Position numbers and translations under genes: made by a program. A stretch of DNA of 12,110 nucleotides, taken from NCBI GenBank assembly GCA_900618425.1, contig UZAN01041650.1, positions 32,048 to 44,157 of the forward strand, written 5' to 3'. Under the pieces are notes generated by a model, which was given only the letters and a program-made list of their open reading frames with translations, had not been told where the DNA came from and made no database searches. Numbering within the stretch: position 1 is the stretch's first letter; every line of letters starts with the position of its first letter. The DNA is from Echinostoma caproni (taxonomy: Eukaryota > Platyhelminthes > Trematoda > Plagiorchiida > Echinostomatidae). Of this stretch, positions 1 to 7,606 are shown in pieces.

Positions 1-261
1 AAATGTTTGTTGAGGAATAGAGAGTCTAAGAAGTAACTGTCTACCTTCAAAGAGTTGTATCGACATACCTCAAATCCTGTCGTCATACTGCCAATCGATA
101 ATCCGCTCATCACCCGGTGATGTGTAGTTAAGAAAGCAATATACTAGGTTTCAACGTCTTATGTTATTATTGTTATTTTGTTGAAAATCTGTATTCGTAA
201 ACGGAGTTTCAAATCAATAATCTTTATATTTTGAGAGTGTAACTGTTGCAACCGCACAGGA

Positions 262-330
262 TTTACCCGGGTACTGGATTCTCAAAGGATTTTCCCCAGT
301 AACGTTGCTCGTCCAAATAGGACCTCCAAG
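262..330 (+). other. possible relic of a hammerhead-ribozyme-like sequence (weak)
   Basis: The order of parts resembles a type I hammerhead: a GTA triplet at 271-273, then CTGG (274-277) able to pair with CCAG (296-299), then a linker, then a hairpin GTCC-AAATA-GGAC at 311-323. Schistosome and Penelope-like hammerheads, as I remember them, carry a GTCC-CAAATA-GGAC stem-loop between the CTGATGA and GAAA core strands. Here neither core strand is intact: the linker is 11 bases with no CTGATGA, and CTC follows the hairpin instead of GAA. It could not cleave as written and may be a chance fold. Confidence 0.12.
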
Positions 331-376
331 GGCAGTGGAATACAACACACCTGTAAATGTGTGGAATTTAATTTAT

Positions 377-418
377 TATGCTAAAATATATATATATTAA
401 TAAATATATGCTAAAATA
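377..418. repeat. 12-bp direct repeat in AT-rich DNA
   Basis: The 12-mer TATGCTAAAATA occurs at 377-388 and again at 407-418, separated by an AT dinucleotide-rich spacer. This could be slippage in simple sequence or a minor duplication. No function can be read from it. Confidence 0.6.
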
Positions 419-738
419 ATAATGTTGAGACGCAAAACGAGCTTTTGATTCTTTGTTTAAATGGTTATGCTTGTCAGTAATATGTTGCAATCATAAGTGA
501 TTTGCTGTACTTGATGACCCGTGCTAAACAGCCGAAGGGGTAAACACTAGTTGCGACGACCTGTTGTTCAGTTATAAGAACGCGTAGTCTTCGTTCGGAG
601 CAGTAGACTGCAAAAGGCTCCAGTAAAATAATCCTGGTAATGAGCCAAGGAAGTAACTTCAACATTGAGTTTTTTTGCTCTTTTGTTCTAACGTAATTAA
701 AATGTTTCTCTATCTCCATATTTTTATTTTCATGTTAG

Positions 739-984
739 TCACTCGGGTCTAACGTACATTCCACTGCCGCGATGGAGCCAAATCACTTATCCAATGTGGC
801 CACTGTTCGTTCACCGCCTTCTACCGTATCCCGCACGGGCCAGCTTATTACGGTTCACAACGGTGCTACCCGAATTAGTCGTTCAGGTCGTGTCATGGAA
901 CTTGGGCCGCTCAGAATTTCTGGATTGCCTGTTCATTTTAAGCCTATACCCGGCTGTAGTGACTCGCCTCATCGTTCCCATGAG
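739..984 (+). CDS. candidate coding exon of an unknown host gene
   Basis: This 246-base stretch is open in one frame for exactly 82 codons, with canonical borders on both sides. Upstream is a pyrimidine-rich run ending TTAG at 735-738. Downstream is GAG|GTAAGT, a consensus splice donor, at 985. The frame has a TAG at 736-738, so it cannot extend left without splicing. As an internal exon it is phase 0 at both ends. An ATG at 772 could instead be the true start if 738 is a spliced-leader trans-splicing acceptor, which flatworms use; that would leave a 33-base 5' UTR. The peptide from the ATG begins MEPNHLSNVATVRSPPS, is rich in Ser, Arg and Pro, and has no transmembrane segment, coiled coil or domain that I recognise. 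It does not match the retroelement peptides in the window. The function is unknown, and a chance open frame with chance splice sites cannot be excluded. Confidence 0.5.
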
Positions 985-1389
985 GTAAGTGAAACGACTT
1001 TAACCACATTTAGTTAAAAGTCCAGCGTTGTTCATTGCTGAGCTGGGCCAAACTAATTTTAACCTTCTGCCTTATGGTGCCTTTGTTTCGGAAATGGTGT
1101 TTGGCATCAGTTGCGACTTCAGCAAACGCCGGGTCAGTTATCACAGACCTGACGCTTGTACCATTTTACGGCCATTTTTGTTTGTTGTCTTTGCATCAGC
1201 ACCATCATTGTACAGTGTAATACAGTGAAGCAAACTTCACTGATCACTGCCAAACTCATATTGCATACAAGGTTAGTAAGAATGTGTAAGGAGGACAGGG
1301 ATGGGGCCTATTTTTAGGGACGGGAAAAGAAAGCGAATCTTTATGGTCAACACACAGAGTACATAACCCAACTGTGCATACCTACTAGT
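985..1389. other. non-coding; intron side of the plus-strand exon and likely 3' flank of the minus-strand retroelement fragment
   Basis: The open frames here (for example 1028-1228 on the plus strand) show no recognisable protein and no coding borders. The part next to 1390 lies directly downstream of the stop codon of the minus-strand family A fragment, so part of it may be that element's 3' untranslated region. How far the element reaches cannot be judged without aligning other copies. Confidence 0.45.
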
Positions 1390-1880
1390 TTAAGCATTCT
1401 GGACTGATAAGAAGTGACAGCATGATCGCCATTGCTGTCGGTTCGCAGCCATGACCTTCAGTGTCTCCAACCATGTGATTTCGAAATCTTTCGAACCCCA
1501 TCCCGGAAGACGCCTAATTTACCTAATCGCTCTGTGCATTTCTTTATGCCTCGTCTCCAAGTAATCTGCTGGCCTCCACGTGGCTTTTTCCAGCCTGCAA
1601 CAGCCACTACAAACAAGGCACGCTGCGGTAGGCGACCGTCGGACATACGCAAGACGTGTCATAACCAACGGAGGCTATTAAGTTGAATTCGGTGCGATAG
1701 CGAGTTTTGTTCCATATATTCCCAAACATCCGACGACTTACTTCTAAGTTAGTAACCCGCTTACTCCATCCCACTACGCAAGCATCGATTGTCGAAAACC
1801 ACTAGGCGATGGATGTTTTCTAACCGTTTGGTTAGCGCCTGGCCAGCTGAACTGTTCGTTGAAGTACTCCGCCCATCGGT
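1390..1880 (-). mobile_element. RTE-like non-LTR retrotransposon fragment, family A, with a large internal deletion
   Basis: Read on the minus strand, it starts at 1878 with RWAEYFNEQFSWPG, which matches the endonuclease-RT linker of the long copy (ERWAEHFKAQFSWQPA, near 7126-7160). Within a few codons it jumps to RLENIHRLVVFDNRCLR, the C-terminal segment after the polymerase (RVEDANRLSVFDHRYLR, near 5970-5920). About 1.15 kb of the element, including all RT motifs, is therefore missing. After a degraded stretch the frame recovers as HVLRMSDGRLPQRALF, GWKKPRGGQQITWRRG and, after another frameshift, ITWLETLKVMAANRQQWRS, ending at TAA 1392-1390. Several stops and frameshifts are present. It is a dead 3' fragment that preserves the element's own C-terminus. 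Confidence 0.8.
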
Positions 1881-1969
1881 CTTTGCGTTATTTGTTTGAT
1901 CGGCTCATCAAGAAGAAGCTTAAAGTTTAGGGCATGAAATGATGCAAGAGACAAGCAAATCAGTTTTGC

Positions 1970-2302
1970 TTGGGAAACTTCACCCGGTCTAAGCTTTCAT
2001 ACCCTCAACTAGGTCTTAGTTTGACCACCTTCCACTCGTTACCTGTCCTGTTCAAAATCACGTGAAAGAAAGCTATCCAGTGACACGTAATACAGGCCCC
2101 AACCCTCGTAGTTTGAGAAGATCAAGCACTGGTTGCAATGTACGTTCACGAATACCGTGCGCGGAACCTTGGTATTGCTTTTCGGATTGCAAAACCAGAC
2201 TAATGCAATGCAACGTAAATAGCACTGTTTGGGCACTGATAGTATGTCCTTATCCTTTTCCCGTAATGGTTGAATGTCACCGGAAGCAACTGTAAATTCG
2301 AC
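1970..2302 (-). mobile_element. RTE-like non-LTR retrotransposon C-terminal fragment, family A
   Basis: On the minus strand from 2302 the decayed frame reads GDIQPLREKDKDILSVP, then QCYLRCIALVWFCNPKSNTK, which line up with GCETWSLRVEDANRLSVFDH and YLRSIARVWWEYRVSNDEV of the long copy at 6024-5800. After a frameshift it reads VLDLLKLRGLGPVLRV, equivalent to the LHHLRWLGHVLRM segment, and then a very worn GGQTKTW-like stretch near 2035-1985. The piece covers only the region after the polymerase and is broken by stops. It lies immediately upstream, in minus-strand order, of the deleted copy at 1880-1390, but its order of segments restarts, so it is a separate insertion or a rearranged part. Confidence 0.72.
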
Positions 2303-2568
2303 TTACTTGGCAGCTTAACTTATATCGGTGTTCTCTACATCACGGCTGGTGCAAATGCAAATGAAAGACAAACTGCCTAAACCGACTTCCTCCATTTTAA
2401 CTTATTCTGTTAAATATGTCTGTGGTGGATGTTACGTAGGTGGCACGATATGGCGTTTGCCGCAGGGTTAAGGAACACCACCCACGATTCATCTTTTAGA
2501 CATGGGACACAGGATCGAACCGTAGAAAGCTGTCAATGAGGTTTATCGCGTACCAGTCATTCGATCGA
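2303..2568. other. unassigned repeat-like DNA with a B-box-like sequence
   Basis: No coding sequence is visible. On the minus strand near 2524-2510 the sequence ACGGTTCGATCC resembles the RNA polymerase III B box of tRNA genes and tRNA-derived SINEs (GGTTCGANTCC). I could not find a convincing A box at the right distance upstream or a foldable tRNA. It may be a worn SINE fragment. Confidence 0.25.
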
Positions 2569-2574
2569 AGGTAA

Positions 2575-2785
2575 ATAAAATAAATAAATAGATGTCTTTT
2601 TGCTTCCTTTTTCTATTTATTGAATATAAAAATGTACAGTCAACTTTCAGGAAGTGAACTGCGGCCATACAAAGGCTGCCTGGGGAAAATACAGATATAG
2701 GGAAGACGGGCGGCAGTGGAGTGGTTTGAATCCGAGACACCCGGGTCACTAGTTGGTGACCTAACCATTTGGCCACCACCGCCTT
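2575..2785 (-). mobile_element. tRNA-derived SINE
   Basis: On the minus strand the head (2783 to about 2708) is tRNA-like. The first seven bases GGCGGTG pair with CACTGCCGCC near 2712 as an acceptor stem with two wobble pairs. An A-box-like TGGCCAAATGGTTAGG follows, and a B-box-like GGATTCAAACCAC comes about 35 bases later. A body of roughly 110 bases comes next, then an AATAAA-containing tail and an AT-rich TATTTATTTATTTTATTTA end. AGGTAA occurs immediately on both sides (2569-2574 and 2786-2791), a plausible short target-site duplication. The head resembles Ser/Leu-type tRNA heads. The anticodon and T arms no longer fold properly, so this is not a functional tRNA. SINEs depend on a partner LINE; an RTE-like element such as those nearby is a candidate, but the 3' ends have not been compared. 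Confidence 0.6.
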
Positions 2786-2876
2786 AGGTAACTTTATTTT
2801 CTACTTTACCCTTGGTCCAGGCGATTGTCATTCGCTTACTGTACTCAAGTGGTTCGGCTGCTTTGGCCTAGTTTGG

Positions 2877-3215
2877 CGGCCAAGGTTACCGTTTACTAAT
2901 CTGCGACACCTTTGGATCTGGCGCGACGTATGCCTTTCACTAAAAGGGTGTGTGTATTGCGCAGCAGCGTGCGCCACATTACTCTGCGGCCACAAAACTT
3001 GGTCTCTCCGAACGGATCATGTTCAATGGCTATCCGTCTTCGACAACCATCGTGTGCACAACGTCACCGGCGTATGGTGCGGGCATTGCGTGAGTAACGA
3101 TGAGATCAGACTACCAATGTTGAGGTCAGATAGTCTTCCATTGATCAAAACCATTTCACTACATCGTCTTCAGTAGCTGAGTGCATTCTACCTGTAGCCA
3201 ATAGATTACCTACGG
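2877..3215 (+). mobile_element. RTE-like non-LTR retrotransposon C-terminal fragment, family A
   Basis: A continuous plus-strand frame reads RPRLPFTNLRHLWIWRDVCL, KGCVYCAAACATLLCGHKTW, QWLSVFDNHRVHNVTGVWCG and HCVSNDEIRLPML, then SLHRLQ and a stop. This aligns segment by segment with the family A C-terminus (KARAAFANLR, KGRVYITAVRSVLLYGCETW, NRLSVFDHRYLRSIARVWWE, VSNDEVRRRVLG, ALHHLR). After the TAG at 3174-3176 the match continues as LSAFYL and PIDYL, with a further stop where the family has WLGHVLRMP and HRLP. It is truncated at its 5' end, as expected for incomplete target-primed reverse transcription. Its strand is opposite to that of the neighbouring family A pieces, so it is an independent insertion. 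Confidence 0.85.
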
Positions 3216-3235
3216 ATAACTCAGTTGAATGCTAC

Positions 3236-3747
3236 TTAGCGCGTCTCCAGGTCACAGATAGGAGAACAGCCACCTTGATGGTTAACCATGAATAGGTGGG
3301 GGCCATCCCACTGAATAATCGGTCGCGGGCGAGCAGCGGCGATGCTAGAGCACCTAGTGGAGTTTCTGGCTAGCAACCGATATATCTTAAAAGTGTCTGC
3401 TNGTCTGCTGACTGCATCGCGACGTGCGTAAATGTGGCCCGCCACCAAATAACGCCGTTCCTACTTGCCGACTCACCCGGGTAAGACAAGCTTTGAGAAG
3501 AGTGTATGAGACAATTACTAGATACCGGCCATCAAACTTCACTGACGTCGGGATCCTGAACTGGCTCTGAGCCATCCGAAAGGCGTATGAACCGTTGTGA
3601 CGGTTGCCGGTTACCAACTGTTCTACCCTGTTACCGTGCAGGTGCAGGTTGCGCAACAGTTAAAGGTGAACCCTCAAACAAAAGTCGAGCGAAACTGAGG
3701 ACGTCACTTAGTACCTCGTTCCCAAGTTTCCTTATGGATCTTTCTTA
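3236..3747 (+). other. probable 5' leader of the family B retrotransposon
   Basis: This stretch is GC-richer than the outer parts of the window and lies directly upstream of the family B endonuclease. No frame gives a recognisable protein. The two overlapping minus-strand open frames at 3448-3236 and 3656-3387 look like chance frames. Its role as the element's 5' untranslated leader is inferred only from position. It contains one ambiguous base (N) at 3402. Confidence 0.35.
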
Positions 3748-3865
3748 ATGTTACATCACGTTCGTGCTACGGCGTTCCCGGGAAGCAACTCGCCCTGTGC
3801 CCTCTTAGTGGTTGAGGGGACAAATGAGCAACCTGGGAACCTAAGTCATCTGGACGCGAAATCCA

Positions 3866-4796
3866 GCATCCACGTGGCTTTCTGGAATGTTAGATCATTG
3901 GTAGACACAGGAAGCCAGTGCATTACAAAGCATACATTGCACTACTAACAAGTAAACATCTGCGGTCTAACCGGAATTCCGATTGCCTAACTGTGGCAAA
4001 AAACAAATCAACGTACCATATAGCAACACAAACTTCCGGGTCAACTGGCGACTCCGGTTTGCACGGAGCAGCAATGGCCGTGAGCACCGAAGCCAACAAT
4101 GCCATGATCTCCTGGAAGCCAATTTCGCCCAGGATTGCCATAGCGCGCTTCAGGGGTAAACCGTTTGACCTGACTGTCATCGCTCTTTATGCTCTAACGT
4201 TATATACATGCAGAAGCGCCCGTCAAAGATGACTTCTATAATCAAGTTCAAGACACACTGAAGTGCAGTCCGAAACATGGTGTTCTCCTTATCATAGGAG
4301 ACCGGTATGCACGCACTGGTCCATCAGACGAGTATACTCGGCTTGTTCTTGGGATGTTCGGCCTTGGTTAAAAACATTGCGAAAATAGCGAACGCCTAGT
4401 CTCATTTGCTGGTCGTGGCCAATACCCGTTTTCAGCACACCAGAAAACACTTGCTCGAATGACAGTCAAACGGCACATCATATTAGTTACATTTTGGTAC
4501 GTGCTCGCTGGGCCTATTCAGGGGGAGATTACGGTTCCTATCGCGGTGCAGAAACTGGAAACAGGAACGGCACGGACCATACCCTTGTACGCGCCCGATT
4601 CAAGATCCACCTGACTGCTCGCCGCAGGACTCGTTTCACAGGTAAATTACAGGTCCCTCTCTTGGAACTACCTGAGAAAAGGCAGGCGTTGCTAAAGGCA
4701 AAGCTATTTCGTCTAATCCTTGTCGCATTAGGTAAGGAACGGACATCAGAGTCACTGTTGCGCAGGCTGCAACCAGTTAGGAGACCTCAATTATGA
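3866..4796 (+). pseudogene. APE-type endonuclease domain of family B, inactivated
   Basis: In an intact element this domain nicks target DNA to prime reverse transcription. The N-terminal strand reads IHVAFWNVRSLVDTGSQ (Asn at 3886 kept). After a frameshift come DSGLHGAAMAVSTEAN and SWKPISPRIAIARFRGKPFD, then LYALT where related nucleases have YAPT. Another frame gives KDDFYNQVQDTL and LLIIGDRYART. The conserved GDxN motif has become GDRY (codon TAT at 4306), removing a catalytic Asn. Further on HHISYILVRARWA stands where the family has HQIDYILVRARWA, so the catalytic Asp is Ser. The closing TDHTLVRARF at about 4582-4612 keeps the catalytic His. With two catalytic residues lost, four frame changes and a stop, it is not functional. 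Confidence 0.85.
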
Positions 4797-4803
4797 CCCA
4801 CGT

Positions 4804-5606
4804 AGTAGGACGGAAATCACCAATGCAGTCACTTCTCTGAAAAGTAGGAAGGCCCCTGGAGAAGACGGGACACAAATAGAGCTATTCAAAGCTTGTCTCT
4901 CGTCAATCTGCTGCTCCCTCTTTTCAACTCCATTTGGGGAAGAGAAGCTTTTCCAAAAGATTGGGCAACTTTAATTTCAATCCCTGTTCCAAAAAGGGTG
5001 ACAGATCAAAAGGTGCTTAAATTATATGGATATCAGTCTCATTGATATTGCTGCCAAATTGTTTGCAGTGATATCGCCTAATTGCTTCGCAGTCGCAAGA
5101 AATATCCGGATTAGGGGTGTGGGGGGATGGTTTCGCCGTGGAAGAATCTGTGTAGAAGGACTCTTTAATCTTCGTAGGATTCTGGAACACCGCTACAAGT
5201 TCCAACGATCCACCACAGCATGTCTCATCGAATTCCACACTACCTTTAACCCTAACCGCATATTACGGTCCGACCGGGAACCCGAAAAGTTCATCAGGCT
5301 TTTGAAGTCGTACTACTCAGGGACTCCTGCACGCATCCGTACGTATGAAGAAGAATCAGCTGAGTTGTTCCCTGTCGCCGATGTTATTCAGTTACACCGC
5401 AAACTGCATAGTGCGACAAGCACTCGTCGGCTATCTCGGAGTGCAGCTTGAACCGGGCACAGGGATTGCAGACATTAAGGTTGCGAATGATGTCGTCGTG
5501 CTTGTGGACAGCGTGGACAACCTCCAGTCGGTTGTCAGTCGCATTAATCAGCTTACCCAAAACATTGGGTTTGAGATCAACACGTCGAAAAGTAGCACTT
5601 CAGAAT
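4804..5606 (+). pseudogene. reverse transcriptase domain of family B, inactivated and 3' truncated
   Basis: The fingers begin with AVTSLKSRKAPGEDG and IELFKACLSS. After frame changes come REAFPKDWATLISIPVPK and ISLIDIAAKLFAV (family NYRGISLIDIAAK), then FNLRRILEHRYKFQRSTTAC. Motif A is ruined: LIEFHTTFNPNR stands where RTE polymerases have FIDFxxAFDSVDR, so the first metal-binding Asp is Glu and the second is gone. Motif B (GVRQGCPLSP) is deleted except for LSPMLF at about 5372. Motif C is VAND (5480-5491) instead of YADD. The match then continues as VDSVDNLQSVVSRINQLTQN and ends with INTSK. All three core polymerase motifs are lost, so this copy has been dead for a long time. Confidence 0.86.
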
Positions 5607-5689
5607 GATGGACACCCAGTTGTTTTCTTGTTGCACCCAAGATCTTTTGTGATCAATATCAATCATCACGAGGAGACCGCACCTTGACG
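5607..5689. other. junction between two converging retroelements
   Basis: Family B matches end at about 5606 on the plus strand and family A matches end at about 5690 on the minus strand. The 80 bases between match neither protein. They include an AT-rich piece around 5650-5666 (GATCAATATCAATCATCAC). I see no poly(A), simple repeat or clear target-site duplication that would mark a clean 3' insertion end for either element. Confidence 0.4.
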
Positions 5690-6067
5690 TGAAATGTCAT
5701 GGTCTGGCCGCCGCGGCGCTTCTTCCATCCTTGCACGGCACACTCAAAGAGAGCAGGGAAAGGTAGTCTATGGGCAGGCATACGCAATACGTTACCAAAC
5801 TATCGGAGGTGGTGTAGAGCGATTACTTCTTTTAGAGGACGACTATTCACACCCAACACACGACGACGGACCTCGTCATTGCTCACCCGATATTCCCACC
5901 AGACACGAGCAATGCTTCGGAGATATCGGTGGTCGAATACAGAAAGTCGATTAGCATCCTCAACGCGGAGGGACCAGGTCTCGCAACCGTAAAGCAAAAC
6001 GCTACGAACTGCGGTGATGTACACCCTTCCCTTATGAGATACTCAGATGTCATGGCAGCGCCACAGG
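5690..6067 (-). pseudogene. C-terminal segment of family A (post-polymerase region)
   Basis: After a frame change near 6060 the minus strand reads DLWRCHDI, a TGA (6045-6043), KGRVYITAVRSVLLYGCETW, SLRVEDANRLSVFDHRYLRS, IARVWWEYRVSNDEVRRRVL and IALHHLR, then a TAG at 5802-5800. The frame continues as FGNVLRMPAHRLPFPALF and GWKKRRGGQTMTF and is lost at about 5690. This segment lies downstream of the RT thumb in RTE-like fluke elements; its role is not established. The same segment appears in four other places in this window, which makes it the best marker of the family. Confidence 0.88.
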
Positions 6068-7606
6068 TCGCAGGTTGGCGAAAGCTGCTCTAGCTTTCGC
6101 TATTTGTGATGTGATCTCCTCCCCAACACCAACTGCGATCAAGCTCCCGAGGTACTTAAAGCTCTCAACTACTTCCAGCTGATCACCACAGAGGGTGAGT
6201 GCAGGCAGAGGCTCCTGCCAGTCTCGAACAAGCTTTTTGCACTTTGAAGGTGCAAAGCACATGCCATACCTGAATAGCTCGATCGCCAAGCGGTTTAAAG
6301 CGTCTTGGACTGCCTGTGTGTTTTCATCCAGCAAGGCGATATCATCGGGATATTATAAGTCAAGAACTCTGTTCCCTGGGAGGAGTTCGACTCCACCGTT
6401 TGCTAGACCGGACAAAGCATTCNAACATCCTCTATGACAAAGTTGAAAAGGAATGGGAATATAGGGCAACCTTGTCGAACTCCACTGAAGACGGCGAAGG
6501 TTGGCGAAAGCTGGCCATCGGCCCTAACTCGATCTGAGGTATGACGACACAACTTTTTGAGGATCGACACACTCCTTAGGTACTCCATTCCTCAGCAAGC
6601 AGTTCCATAGTGCGGTCCTATCGACAGAGTCGAAGGCCGCGCGGGTGTCTAAGAATACAATGACCGTTGGTCTTGGATAAGCATGACGGTGCTCTAGCAG
6701 CTATCGGAGGGTGAAGATTTGATCGATGCAGCCACGACCGGCGCGAAACCCAGCCTGCTCCTCACGCGTGGTGTACAATCGGCGGAGAATGACGGACACC
6801 AACAGCTTTGACGCTAGGCTTATACCTCTATGATTGGCGCAGTCATTGCGCGGGCCCTTTTGGAAGATGGGGACGACAATCGACTCCCACACGAGGGGGA
6901 CCTGCTCACTGTTGCAGACTTTAGAGAACAGAACTTGTAGTTCTCTAACAAGCTTTATTCCACCACCTTTAAATAGAGCTGGGGGAGGGCCTTCGGAGCC
7001 CGGCACTTTTTGACGTCCCAAGGTTTAGACCTTCTTACGGATTTCCGCCTCAGAAGATGGGTCTGTTGAGACAGACCATGGGACGTATGCTGCGACAGCT
7101 GTGTGAAAAGCTGGCGCGGGTTGCCAGCTAAACTGTGCCTTGAAGTGCTCCGCCCAGCGTTCAAGACATCGCTGTCGATTGTGAATGGGCGAACCGTGAG
7201 CTTCGCAGATCGTTTTGCTCGCACCTAAGGCTTTCCTATCGGTTACCCGGGTGAGATGGAATAGCTTACGGGAATAACCGATGGCGACAGCAAGTTCCAT
7301 CTCTGACGCACGTTGAGTACACTAAATCTCGCGGTCTTTGCGTAAGCTGGCGTATTTCGTTGCCTGTCGGAATTGATTGGCGTGCGTCGAGAAGGCGCAG
7401 AGATTCCGCAGAAATCCAAGGTGTCGCGGCACGGCGTGCCAGACCACAACTAAGTCAGCAGAATGCAGAGCATTCTTGATAAGCGACCAGTGCCGGTTAA
7501 CGTCACCGGGTGGGGTTGGTTCTAGCTTTTTAGCTAGTGCGTTCTGAAAGACAGTTAGGCGTGCTGGTTGAGACAACTTATCACAGTCTAACCGTCGCTG
7601 TGTCGA
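6060..7606 (-). pseudogene. linker and reverse transcriptase domain of family A
   Basis: The linker runs CDKLSQPARLTVFQNALAKK, SRKLFHLTRVTDRK, ICEAHGSPIHNRQ, RCLERWAEHFKAQFSW and VPWSVSTDPSSEAEIRK. A TAG at 7324-7322 interrupts it, probably a former Trp codon. Polymerase fingers follow after TAA 7027-7025: VPLVWESIVVPIFQKG, NHRGISLASKLLVSVILRRL and EEQAGFRAGRGCIDQIFTLR. Motif A is intact, VFLDTRAAFDSVDR (about 6660-6619). Motif B is GVRQGCPIFPFLFNFVIEDV, with Phe in place of the usual Ser. Motif C is YPDD (6352-6341) where the family has YADD, preceded by a TAA. The thumb reads MCFAPSKCKKLVRDWQEPLP and VVESFKYLGSLI. One frame change coincides with the ambiguous base at 6423, so part of the damage there could be a sequencing problem. 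Confidence 0.88.

Larger units (their letters stand above)
1..738. other. AT-rich non-coding stretch, probably intron or intergenic
   Basis: I see no supportable coding sequence here. The 81-codon open frame on the minus strand at 719-474 has no recognisable motif and no convincing splice borders. The stretch includes an AT-rich block around 361-425 with a 12-bp direct repeat, and a weak hammerhead-like fold at about 262-330. The last 20 bases, ending in a pyrimidine-rich run and AG at 737-738, look like a splice acceptor for the following exon. Confidence 0.6.
3748..5606 (+). mobile_element. RTE-like non-LTR retrotransposon, family B, long but dead copy
   Basis: An APE-type endonuclease is followed by a reverse transcriptase, in the order and size typical of RTE-clade elements (similar nucleases are often annotated as craniofacial development protein 2-like). 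The reading frame changes at about 3920, 4208, 4415, 4457, 4800, 4905, 4985, 5018 and 5375, with stops such as TAA 4369-4371. The copy stops abruptly at about 5606, just after the INTSK segment of the polymerase thumb, so the C-terminal third is missing. It is therefore 3' truncated, which is unusual for a TPRT product and suggests a later deletion or rearrangement. It sits tail to tail with the family A copy at 5690-8480. Confidence 0.88.

Noticed and set aside
474..719. 81-codon minus-strand open frame as a gene
   Set aside because: It has no recognisable motif, no convincing splice borders and ordinary length for chance in this composition.
1028..1228. 66-codon plus-strand frame following the first exon
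   Set aside because: The intron would be only about 40 bases, there is no good acceptor, and no protein similarity is visible.
2543..2779. 78-codon minus-strand open frame over the SINE
   Set aside because: The sequence is explained by a tRNA-like head, body and AT-rich tail, so the frame is incidental.
2708..2783. A functional tRNA gene
   Set aside because: The acceptor stem and boxes are visible, but the anticodon and T arms do not fold and the sequence continues into a SINE body with an AT-rich tail.
3236..3656. Two overlapping minus-strand open frames (including one that spans the N)
   Set aside because: They lie in the presumed leader of a plus-strand element and show no domain; likely chance frames.
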